The notes under the pieces: model-generated | What the model saw: only the letters and a program-made list of their open reading frames with translations | Told to the model about the DNA's origin: nothing | Database searches by the model: none | In this document: positions 1-6,054 of the stretch, piece by piece | Layout: each line of letters starts with the position of its first letter | Numbering within the stretch: the first letter of the stretch is position 1 | Translations under genes and position numbers: made by a program | NCBI GenBank assembly: GCA_900772685.1 | Contig: CAAGRP010000257.1 | Coordinates: forward strand, 1 to 6,793 | From: Lachnospiraceae bacterium | GTDB taxonomy: Bacteria > Bacillota > Clostridia > Lachnospirales > Lachnospiraceae | Direction of reading: 5' to 3' | Length of the DNA stretch: 6,793 nucleotides

Positions 1-130
1 CTAACTTTTCCAATGGGGCTACAATTACATTATCGCCTGTATCTTTCCCCCACAAAATCTTTGAATCATACTTTATTTTCTGAAACCCCTGATGGAATAA
101 AAATTCCTGTAATGCTTCTACAAATTCCAT
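1..130 (-). CDS. Unrecognised protein, N-terminal 43 residues only (runs off left edge)
   Basis: An open frame reads leftward from an ATG at 130-128 to the window edge with no stop, giving 43 residues that begin MEFVEALQEFLFHQGF and end near VAPLEKL. I do not recognise the family. What is visible is a short amphipathic, probably helical start, then a mixed charged/hydrophobic stretch; there is no signal peptide or membrane segment in the part seen. Support for a real gene is the near-consensus sigma-A promoter at 170-197, a purine-rich GAGAAG about 5 bases before the ATG, and AT-rich codon use like the FHA segment next door. It lies on the same strand as the FHA protein, 63 bases after its stop, so the two probably belong to the same source genome. 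It sits in the low-GC left segment, which may not belong with the rest of the window. Confidence 0.55.
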   Translation of the reverse strand, partial: MEFVEALQEFLFHQGFQKIKYDSKILWGKDTGDNVIVAPLEKL

Positions 131-169
131 AAAAACTTCTCTTTTACCTTTCTTTATCTTATGTTCTCC

Positions 170-197
170 ATTATAGCGAGGTTGCCTTGATTGTCAA
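170..197 (-). promoter_or_regulatory. Sigma-A promoter for the left-edge gene
   Basis: Read on the minus strand, TTGACA (197-192) and TATAAT (175-170) are both perfect consensus hexamers separated by 16 bases. The predicted transcription start is near 163, giving a leader of roughly 35 bases before the ATG at 130. The -35 box contains the TGA stop codon of the preceding FHA frame (196-194), so the promoter begins inside the upstream gene. Confidence 0.8.
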
Positions 198-964
198 ATA
201 TCCTGTATCAGAAATTCATATTCTTTTTTTGCAAAACGTATGACTGCACCATCTTCTAATTGTTCCTGATTTCCTCTTTTTATCTTTTTCCCATTAAGCC
301 ATGTACCATTTGTCGAACCCATATCTCGAAGAATATATCCCTGTCCGTCTCCCTCATAAATATCTTCTAAAATAACTGCGTGTTCTCTGCTTACTGTTTT
401 ATCCTGTATATGAAGATGATTTACACCCTCTGCACTTCCGATATAAAAAGGACAATTTTTTATTACATAGATAATTCCTAATTCCATATCCCGTAACATC
501 GGATGACATATTTTACCATCTTCTTTTTCTGATTCGTTACCATAATTTAAAATGGTTGTTCCTTCTGTTCCTGATTCCCAATCTCCTTCTGCTTCCCAAT
601 CAACTTCTGTTTTTATCATTTGCGGTCTGTTCTGTAATTCTTTTTCCTGAATAAACTTATCGGATATTGAGCTTCCCGATTCTCCGGCTTCTTTTATAAG
701 TTCCGAAAGAAGCATTCCGCCTATTCCTTTTTTTCTCATGCTCTGAGAAACCGATACATTTGTGATATCCGCCTCATCGGCAGCCGATATAAGCCCGCAG
801 TATCCGACAACCTCATTATCTTTAAGAGCCGTCAGAAATATCGTACCTTCTCTTAGCATAAATGATAAGAACCCGTTCTCATCCCACGGAACGGAAAAAT
901 TCTCTTTTTCAATTTTTACGACAGCTTCGATATCTTCAAAGCCCATGCTTCTTATCTCTGTCAT
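194..964 (-). CDS. Chimeric frame: truncated RimI acetyltransferase joined to an FHA-domain protein
   Basis: A 256-residue frame made of two unrelated parts. Residues 1 to ~97 are the N-terminal part of RimI, the GNAT enzyme that acetylates the N-terminus of ribosomal protein S18: IEKENFSVPWDE, VVGYCGL, then the acetyl-CoA-binding loop MRKKGIGGMLL (76-86). RimI is usually about 145-150 residues; the last ~50 (second half of the GNAT fold) are missing, so acetyltransferase activity is unlikely. Residues ~100-155 are an acidic linker with EGTTILNYG, as seen before FHA domains in clostridial proteins. Residues ~160-253 are a forkhead-associated phosphothreonine-binding domain: FYIGS, VSREHAVI (191-198), DMGSTNGTWLNG (214-225) and RFAKKEYEF. 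The start lies 2 bases past the tsaB stop with a purine-rich site (AGGCAGGG) upstream, as expected for rimI. GC drops from ~42% to ~34% at the join (~655-680). A real fusion is possible; a chimeric join is more likely. Confidence 0.7.
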   Translation of the reverse strand: MTEIRSMGFEDIEAVVKIEKENFSVPWDENGFLSFMLREGTIFLTALKDNEVVGYCGLISAADEADITNVSVSQSMRKKGIGGMLLSELIKEAGESGSSISDKFIQEKELQNRPQMIKTEVDWEAEGDWESGTEGTTILNYGNESEKEDGKICHPMLRDMELGIIYVIKNCPFYIGSAEGVNHLHIQDKTVSREHAVILEDIYEGDGQGYILRDMGSTNGTWLNGKKIKRGNQEQLEDGAVIRFAKKEYEFLIQDI

Positions 965-966
965 TC

Positions 967-1671
967 CTAGGTACCCTGCCTGTTCATTCTTTCTCTTTCG
1001 GCCTGCGAAAGTCTCAGGTATTCCGGTCTGTGCATATCGGGATCCGTAAATTCATTTCTCTTTGCATATTCAAAGGCAAGGATCGCAAGTGCCGCAGCTC
1101 TTTGTCTGTTTTGGAATGCAGGTGCAAAAAGATAAGGCACCTCGATATTCCGGGCTATCGTCTCACTGTATACAGGAACACCGTCTCCTAAGAATATCAC
1201 TTTTCTCCCAAGACCGTTCACTTTTGCAACAAGCTCAAGTATGTCCATAGGCTCGTCATCGGATATACGGCCGAACACATCATCCCTGTATTCGAACAAT
1301 GAAGTATAGACCTGCGAGCGTCTCGCATCCATCAAAGGACATATGACAGCATCCGTTCCGAAGATCTGATAAGCCATTGCCTCAAGAGAGGATATCTCTA
1401 TAACGGGCTTATCAATGGCAAGAGCTATGCCTTTTGCGGTTGCCGATCCGATCCTGAGTCCCGTAAAGGATCCCGGACCCTTTGATATAGCAACGGCATC
1501 TATCTCGTAAATATCTGCTTCAAGTATGTTTTTTATCGTATCTATCATCGGCAGAAGTGTCTGCGAATGAGTCTTTTTATTGTTGACATTGAACTCGACC
1601 AATATCCTGTCCTCCTGTGCGATCGCACATGAAGCGGTCATCCCCGAGCTGTCGATGGCAAGGATCTTCAT
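967..1671 (-). CDS. tsaB: tRNA threonylcarbamoyladenosine biosynthesis protein TsaB
   Basis: A 234-residue, full-length TsaB, a cytoplasmic partner of TsaD and TsaE in making the t6A modification at position 37 of ANN-decoding tRNAs. It has an ASKHA (actin-like ATPase) fold but acts as a scaffold dimerising with TsaD. Visible motifs are the N-terminal strand MKILAIDSSG, KTHSQTLLPMID (33-44), the hallmark GPGSFTGLRIG (65-75), CPLMDARRSQVYTSLF (111-126) and the C-terminal PEYLRLSQAERE (216-227). The ATG overlaps the tsaE stop in an ATGA (1668-1671), pointing to translational coupling, and an AAGGAG site (1682-1687) lies 10 bases upstream. rimI starts 2 bases after its stop. tsaD, often next in this operon, is not in the window. 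No defect is visible. Confidence 0.95.
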   Translation of the reverse strand: MKILAIDSSGMTASCAIAQEDRILVEFNVNNKKTHSQTLLPMIDTIKNILEADIYEIDAVAISKGPGSFTGLRIGSATAKGIALAIDKPVIEISSLEAMAYQIFGTDAVICPLMDARRSQVYTSLFEYRDDVFGRISDDEPMDILELVAKVNGLGRKVIFLGDGVPVYSETIARNIEVPYLFAPAFQNRQRAAALAILAFEYAKRNEFTDPDMHRPEYLRLSQAERERMNRQGT

Positions 1672-2111
1672 AAATCCATTTCTCCTTCCAAGCCATTTAT
1701 CTCTATCCTGCGGTGTTCAAACAGATTTGGATCGTCTTTTATAATAGAAACTCTTATACGGTCTTTCGGAAGAATATCCTCTATAAGCTCTGCCCACTCA
1801 ATAAGGCATACACCGTTTCCGCACATATAATCATCAAATCCGACCTCATACATTTCCTCCGGATCCGAAACCCTGTATACATCGAAATGATAAAGAGGTA
1901 TGCGGCCTGAGGTATATTCCTGAAGTATCGTGAAGGTCGGACTTGTTATCGGCTCTTCTATGCCGAGTCCTGCGGCAAATCCCTTTGCAAATACCGTCTT
2001 TCCGGTTCCGAGATCTCCGCTTAAGGTTATCACCTGTCCCGGCCTTGCAGACCTCCCAAGTTTTTCTCCTGTTTTGAATGTTTCTTCAGGATCGTTTGTA
2101 GAAATAAACAT
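1668..2111 (-). CDS. tsaE: tRNA threonylcarbamoyladenosine biosynthesis ATPase TsaE
   Basis: A 147-residue, normal-length TsaE, the P-loop ATPase that drives turnover of the TsaB-TsaD complex during t6A synthesis. Walker A is GDLGTGKT (32-39); ITSPTFTILQEY (55-66) holds the family SPTF motif; LYHFDVYRVSDPEE (73-86) and the Walker B-like CLIEWAEL (102-109) follow. The start gives the expected family N-terminus (FISTNDPEETFKTGEKLG); its ribosome site is weak (GGGG about 10 bases upstream), and a nearby upstream ATG is in another frame. It is the first gene of the minus-strand tsaE-tsaB-rimI operon and overlaps tsaB by 4 bases. A promoter candidate lies at 2163-2191. Confidence 0.95.
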   Translation of the reverse strand: MFISTNDPEETFKTGEKLGRSARPGQVITLSGDLGTGKTVFAKGFAAGLGIEEPITSPTFTILQEYTSGRIPLYHFDVYRVSDPEEMYEVGFDDYMCGNGVCLIEWAELIEDILPKDRIRVSIIKDDPNLFEHRRIEINGLEGEMDL

Positions 2112-2162
2112 ATAAGGTAAACCCCGTAAAAATCCATATTTTTCTTCCGCAATATCTGTATC

Positions 2163-2191
2163 ACTTTACCATATTTCTTTAATTGTATCAA
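2163..2191 (-). promoter_or_regulatory. Candidate promoter of the tsaE-tsaB-rimI operon
   Basis: On the minus strand TTGATA (2191-2186) and TAAAGT (2168-2163) are separated by 17 bases, matching the sigma-A consensus at 5 of 6 and 4 of 6 positions with ideal spacing. The predicted start is near 2156, about 45 bases before the tsaE ATG. The -35 lies 4 bases from the -35 of the divergent promoter. Confidence 0.45.
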
Positions 2192-2195
2192 GGAC

Positions 2196-2224
2196 TTGCA
2201 GTGATATCATTTTTTGTTTATACT
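2196..2224 (+). promoter_or_regulatory. Candidate promoter of the peptidyl-prolyl isomerase gene
   Basis: TTGCAG (2196-2201) and TATACT (2219-2224) are separated by 17 bases in an AT-rich spacer. The -10 matches 5 of 6; the -35 matches only the TTG core. The predicted start near 2231 leaves about 35 bases before the ATG at 2266. Confidence 0.55.
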
Positions 2225-2265
2225 CTTTTCCGTGAGTTAAATATTAATTGAAAAGGGGTAACACA

Positions 2266-2784
2266 ATGTCTAATCCAATAATCACTATAACAATGAAAAA
2301 CGGTGATGTTATGAAGGCCGAGCTTTATCCGGATGTCGCTCCGAATACAGTAAACAACTTCATAAGCTTAGTAAAAAAAGGATATTTTAACGGACTTACC
2401 TTCCACAGGATCATAAGCGGATTCATGATCCAGGGCGGATGTCCGAACGGAACAGGAATGGGCGGCCCTGGCTACTGCATCAAGGGCGAGTTCTCACAGA
2501 ACGGATTTAAGAACGATCTCAGCCATACACCGGGTGTACTCTCAATGGCTCGTGCAATGGATCCTAACTCGGCAGGAAGCCAGTTCTTTATAATGCATAA
2601 AGCAGCTAATTACCTTGATGGTCAGTATGCTGCATTCGGAAAGATAACCGAAGGAATGGATATCGTAAATAAGATTGCAGAAACCGAAACCGGATTTAAC
2701 GACAGACCGCTTGAGCCTCAGGTCATAGATACTGTTACAGTCGAAACTTTTGGCGTTGACTATCCGGAACCTGAAAAATGCTGA
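2266..2784 (+). CDS. Cyclophilin-type peptidyl-prolyl cis-trans isomerase
   Basis: A 172-residue single-domain cyclophilin that catalyses cis-trans isomerisation of X-Pro bonds. It has no signal peptide or lipobox, so it is probably cytoplasmic. Compared with human cyclophilin A, the active-site positions are visible as LTFHRIISGFMIQGG (44-58; Arg48, Phe53, Gln56) and NSAGSQFFIM (101-110; Phe108). The tryptophan that favours cyclosporin binding is tyrosine here (NYLDG, Tyr116), common in bacterial members, and the usual active-site His is Tyr121. I chose ATG 2266 over the in-frame TTG at 2248 because the AGGGG ribosome site (2254-2258) lies 7 bases before the ATG, inside the longer version. 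It is transcribed alone, divergent from tsaE, and ends at a strong hairpin terminator. Bacterial symbols in this family (ppiA/ppiB) are not assigned reliably from sequence alone. Confidence 0.95.
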   Translation: MSNPIITITMKNGDVMKAELYPDVAPNTVNNFISLVKKGYFNGLTFHRIISGFMIQGGCPNGTGMGGPGYCIKGEFSQNGFKNDLSHTPGVLSMARAMDPNSAGSQFFIMHKAANYLDGQYAAFGKITEGMDIVNKIAETETGFNDRPLEPQVIDTVTVETFGVDYPEPEKC

Positions 2785-2821
2785 TATCTTCATCTAAATG
2801 ACAATCTAACATTAAAAATAC

Positions 2822-2850
2822 ACGGGGCTGTCGCAATGCGTCAGCCCCGT
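2822..2850. terminator. Bidirectional hairpin terminator between convergent genes
   Basis: ACGGGGCTG (2822-2830) pairs perfectly with CAGCCCCGT (2842-2850). Past a T-T mismatch, inner CGC/GCG pairing can extend the stem to leave a 3-base loop. On the plus strand it is followed by AATTTTATT; on the minus strand by GTATTTTTAATG, so it can serve both the isomerase gene and the PBP gene, whose stop codon is only 4 bases from the stem. Confidence 0.88.
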
Positions 2851-2854
2851 AATT

Positions 2855-5341
2855 TTATTCTTCACTCACGGGTGCCGGTTCATCTGTCGGCTCCGGCGGC
2901 TCCGTAGGTTCCTCTGTAGGCTCCTCGGTAGGAGTCGGTGTCTCTGTTGGTGTCGGTGTCTCCGTTGGTGTCGGCGTCTCTGTCGGCGTCGGTGTAGGCG
3001 TAGGCGTCGGTATATGCCTTGAGCATCTCTGCGTAGGCAGCTCGGATCTGACGAAATACTCTGATATAGATTCGCATCCGTAGCCTGCAAGAAGTCCGCT
3101 TTCGGCGCAGATATCCGCTCTTACAACATCCGACGGAACCTCGAATTCTTTATTCGGAAGTCCCTCGTGTATCCTCGTCATGACCTTATTCCAAAGCACT
3201 TTATAATAGCCTCTCTGGTTTTCGGGAAGCGTAGTGCTGACATCATAGCCCGCCCAGATAGCAGCGGTATAATACGGAGTAAATCCGGCAAAAACAAGGT
3301 CCTTATATGATGTTGTTGTACCTGTCTTTCCGGCAAGTGTCATTCCCGGGATCGCAAATTCGGTACCGGTTCCTTTATTAACAACATCCTCCATCGCACT
3401 TGTAAGAAGGAAGGACGTACTGTCTTTGAACACCCTGTGCTTTTCACTCGTATTATCGAGGATCACCTTTCCGTACTGATCCGTTACCTTTGTATAAAAT
3501 CTCGGCTCGATGTATTCACCCTTATTTGCTATTGCTGCATAAGCAGAAGCAAGCTCAAGTGTGCTCACACCGTTGGTAATACCTCCGAGTGCAAGCGGCT
3601 GTCTTACGTCCCAGTTTGTGTCATTCACAAGCTTTGAAAATCCGAGTTTTTCCAGAAACTCAAATCCGGCCTTAGGTGTGATCTCTGTAAGAACCTTTAC
3701 GGCAACTATGTTGTAGGAGTGCTCGATAGCATCTCTTATCGTTACATTTCCGTGATACTGTTCATCGGCATTGTGAAGCGGAGTTCCGTCCGAATAGCTG
3801 TATTCGCCGTCTTCGACTACAGTAGCCAGATTTATCTTACCCATTTCAATTGCCGGTCCGTATGTCGAAAGTATCTTAAATGTAGATCCCGGCTGACGAT
3901 AAGAATCTGTAGCCCTGTTAAGTATAAGACTGGCTTTCTTTTCTCCTCTTCCGCCTATTATACCTTTTACATAGCCTGTTGTCTGATCCATTACGACCAT
4001 CGCTGCCTGAGGCTGAGCCGTAGCTGAAAATCTTTCGGCTACAATGGTATCACCCTCTCCTACAACTGCTTCCTTATACTGATCCACGTAGGACTGAGCC
4101 TCTTCCTCCGAGTCAAATATAAGATCAAAGGACGGATCTGTATTTCTGAAATAAAGCTGAAGCATCTCACGGCTGTAATTCTGCCGCTCTCCGTCTGCAT
4201 GGTCTACGGTAAGAGCCCAGTCAAGTGCATAAACCGTACCTTCGGGATAATTCTCTTCATTTGAGAATTCCTCTTCCATTATATTCTGGATCTTTGAATC
4301 CATAGTTGTATATATGCGAAGTCCGCCGCTGTATAAAGCCTGCTCCGCCTGTATCTCGGAATATCCCTGTTTTATAAGGTTATCCTTAACCTGACCGATC
4401 AGCTCGTCCACGAAATAAGAATAAGGCTCTTCTTCCACCTGGCTTTCTTCATGCGCCGATATCCTTGAATAGACATCATCTGCCAGAGCCTCATCAAGCT
4501 GCTCCTTAGTTATATATCCCTGCTGGAACATGTAGTTGAGGACGGTTTCCTGTCTTATCCTGTTATTCTCGGGATATCTGATAGGATTCCATTTGGTAGG
4601 GTTCTGAGGAATAGCCGCAAGAACGGCACACTCCGAAAGTGTAAGATCCTTTGAATCCTTTCCGAAATACTTAAGAGACGCAGCCTGCACACCGTATGTT
4701 CCGGATCCGAAGTTTACCGTGTTCAGATAATTTTCAAGTATTACGGATTTGGCATCGAGCCCCTCTGCCGTAAGAGCCTTCTCAAGCTCTATCGCAAGGT
4801 ACTGTTCCTGAAGCTTTCTGACTATCCTCTCAAGCTTTGACTCCTGAGTCCAGTTTGTAAATACGTTATTCTTAAGGAGCTGCTGTGTTATCGTACTTGC
4901 GCCCTCTGTCCTTGCAAATCCCGAACCGAGTGCCACGGCCGCAGCCCTTACCATTCCGACAGGATCCACGCCGTTGTGCTCATAAAATCTTGAATCTTCT
5001 ATTGCCACGATCGCATGCTGCAGATTCTCAGGCATATCGCTTATTGAAACCGCTATCCTGTTTCCGCTTGCGGAATTGAGCTTCTGGAGAAGATTTCCGT
5101 CCGCATCATATACAAACGTAGCATAACCCGACGGCATGATATTTACATCCGAAACCGAAGGAGTGCTGTCTATAATACCGTTATAAGCTCCTATCAAAAG
5201 ACTTCCGAATACAACGAAGCCTCCGACGAGTATTAACAGTATCGCTCTTATGGCTATAGACGATATCCTGTTTGAAACCTTCGAGGATTTCGACTTTATC
5301 TTATTCATTTTATCGCGAAGACCGTTTCTTCCATAATCCAT
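2855..5341 (-). CDS. Class A penicillin-binding protein, PBP1A-like (glycosyltransferase + transpeptidase)
   Basis: An 828-residue bifunctional peptidoglycan synthase anchored in the membrane. Order: basic cytoplasmic tail (1-30, rich in Lys/Ser/Arg); one membrane segment (~31-53); GT51 glycosyltransferase with AIEDSRFYEHNGVD (113-126, catalytic Glu115), GASTITQQLLKN (147-158) and ENYLNTVNFGSGTYGVQAAS (203-222); transpeptidase with the serine motif STFK (486-489), SYN (542-544) and KTG (672-674). All catalytic motifs are intact. A cysteine-containing module near the end (Cys745, Cys756, Cys773) resembles that of other clostridial PBPs and could form an extracellular disulfide. The tail from ~778 is a low-complexity Pro/Thr/Glu repeat outside the membrane. 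The ATG at 5341 is preceded by a strong AAGGAGG (5357-5351). It is monocistronic between a promoter at 5375-5403 and the terminator at 2822-2850. Gene symbols ponA/mrcA are used for relatives, but I do not assign one. Confidence 0.96.
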   Translation of the reverse strand: MDYGRNGLRDKMNKIKSKSSKVSNRISSIAIRAILLILVGGFVVFGSLLIGAYNGIIDSTPSVSDVNIMPSGYATFVYDADGNLLQKLNSASGNRIAVSISDMPENLQHAIVAIEDSRFYEHNGVDPVGMVRAAAVALGSGFARTEGASTITQQLLKNNVFTNWTQESKLERIVRKLQEQYLAIELEKALTAEGLDAKSVILENYLNTVNFGSGTYGVQAASLKYFGKDSKDLTLSECAVLAAIPQNPTKWNPIRYPENNRIRQETVLNYMFQQGYITKEQLDEALADDVYSRISAHEESQVEEEPYSYFVDELIGQVKDNLIKQGYSEIQAEQALYSGGLRIYTTMDSKIQNIMEEEFSNEENYPEGTVYALDWALTVDHADGERQNYSREMLQLYFRNTDPSFDLIFDSEEEAQSYVDQYKEAVVGEGDTIVAERFSATAQPQAAMVVMDQTTGYVKGIIGGRGEKKASLILNRATDSYRQPGSTFKILSTYGPAIEMGKINLATVVEDGEYSYSDGTPLHNADEQYHGNVTIRDAIEHSYNIVAVKVLTEITPKAGFEFLEKLGFSKLVNDTNWDVRQPLALGGITNGVSTLELASAYAAIANKGEYIEPRFYTKVTDQYGKVILDNTSEKHRVFKDSTSFLLTSAMEDVVNKGTGTEFAIPGMTLAGKTGTTTSYKDLVFAGFTPYYTAAIWAGYDVSTTLPENQRGYYKVLWNKVMTRIHEGLPNKEFEVPSDVVRADICAESGLLAGYGCESISEYFVRSELPTQRCSRHIPTPTPTPTPTETPTPTETPTPTETPTPTEEPTEEPTEPPEPTDEPAPVSEE
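2888..3010 (-). repeat. In-frame Pro/Thr/Glu repeat in the PBP tail
   Basis: This codes for residues ~778-818 of the PBP: PTPTPTPTPT, then three ETPTPT units, then EEPTEEPTEPPEPTDEP. The DNA of the ETPTPT units is an imperfect 18-base tandem repeat (forms of GGTGTCGGTGTC with third-base changes), so it has diverged at silent positions while the protein pattern is kept. It probably forms an extended linker in the wall. Changes of whole 18-base units would keep the frame. Confidence 0.85.
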
Positions 5342-5374
5342 AAAAAAATGCCTCCTTGAATTACAATCTAAAAT

Positions 5375-5403
5375 AGTATATCATTTCAGCGATAACAGTT
5401 AAA
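5375..5403 (-). promoter_or_regulatory. Candidate promoter of the PBP gene (extended -10)
   Basis: On the minus strand TATACT (5380-5375) is preceded by TGA, giving the extended -10 form TGnTATACT. A weak -35, TTTAAC (5403-5398), lies 17 bases upstream. The predicted start near 5368 leaves about 27 bases before the ATG, which includes the AAGGAGG site. Confidence 0.6.
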
Positions 5404-5424
5404 GTTTTTTTTGCGAGGATAACG

Positions 5425-6051
5425 ATGTCCGATAATTTCAAGACCCCTTCAGATGTATTTGAAGCAGAGATAACAGAGAAAAAATCAAGATTCATAGCCA
5501 CTATCGCTCCGGTTTCAAGCGAGGAAGAGGCTGTTTCTTTTATAAAAGACATGAAGAAAAAATACTGGAATGCAAGACATAACTGCTCGGCATATATAAT
5601 AGGCACACAGCAGCAGATCGTGCACTCATCGGATGACGGCGAACCTCAGGGGACCGCCGGAAAGCCGATATTGTCTGTTCTTTCGGGAAGAAAGCTCTAT
5701 AATGTCGTTGCCGTTGTTACAAGATATTTCGGCGGAATACTTTTAGGCACAGGCGGTCTCGTAAGAGCATATTCCTCTGCCGTTGAAGAATGTCTTTCCA
5801 ATGCGGTTTTAAAGGAGATGATAGAGGCATCCCGCGTGAAGATCGAAGCATCATACAATGACGCAGGAAAGCTCCAGTATCTTTTTTCCCAGAACAACAT
5901 CACCATACTCTCGGCGGATTACACGGATATCGTAACATTTGACATTCTCCTTCCTGCAGGTACCGAGGACTTTATCATCAAAAAAATAACGGAGACAACG
6001 CAAAACCGTGCCTCCGTAGATATAACAGATAAAAATTATTATGAGCTTTAA
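5425..6051 (+). CDS. YigZ/IMPACT-family (UPF0029) protein
   Basis: A 208-residue full-length member of the YigZ family. The N-terminal UPF0029/Impact domain (about 1-120) shows KKSRFIATIAPV (19-30), ARHNCSAYIIG (50-60), SDDGEPQGTAGKPIL (69-83) and the signature VVAVVTRYFGGILLGTGGLV (94-113). The C-terminal ~70 residues (from about 138) match the DUF1949 ferredoxin-like domain seen in bacterial members. The eukaryotic relative IMPACT/Yih1 regulates Gcn2; the bacterial role is not established, though nucleic-acid or ribosome-related functions have been suggested. The ATG at 5425 has GAGG (5415-5418) 6 bases upstream. It is divergent from the PBP gene across 83 bases and converges on hprK with only 3 bases between stop codons. 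No clear hairpin terminator follows. Confidence 0.93.
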   Translation: MSDNFKTPSDVFEAEITEKKSRFIATIAPVSSEEEAVSFIKDMKKKYWNARHNCSAYIIGTQQQIVHSSDDGEPQGTAGKPILSVLSGRKLYNVVAVVTRYFGGILLGTGGLVRAYSSAVEECLSNAVLKEMIEASRVKIEASYNDAGKLQYLFSQNNITILSADYTDIVTFDILLPAGTEDFIIKKITETTQNRASVDITDKNYYEL

Positions 6052-6054
6052 CGA

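Larger units (their letters stand above)
1..665. other. Low-GC segment of probable separate origin
   Basis: A hand count gives about 34% GC over 1-660, against about 42% over 661-960 and about 46% over 961-1200. The boundary coincides, within about 20 bases, with the point where the rimI frame stops resembling RimI and becomes linker plus FHA domain. The segment carries the C-terminal part of the FHA protein, a consensus promoter and the start of an unknown gene. A chimeric assembly join, a recent transfer or a deletion in a mosaic genome would all look like this. Confidence 0.6.

Noticed and set aside
762..1250. Overlapping plus-strand open frames opposite rimI and tsaB
   Set aside because: They are antisense to well-recognised genes, have no family likeness, and lack convincing ribosome sites; they are shadows of the coding strand.
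2248..2265. TTG at 2248 as the start of the cyclophilin gene
   Set aside because: The AGGGG ribosome site lies inside this extension and is well spaced for the ATG at 2266, and the extension (LKRGNT or MKRGNT) has no family support.
2866..3090. Two short minus-strand frames, one rich in Arg, over the PBP tail
   Set aside because: They are alternative-frame translations of the Pro/Thr repeat DNA; the periodic sequence itself keeps them open.
5356..5382. Plus-strand promoter TTGAAT / TATATC for yigZ
   Set aside because: The spacer is only 15 bases and both boxes are weak; the region is AT-rich, and the same bases fit the minus-strand PBP promoter better.
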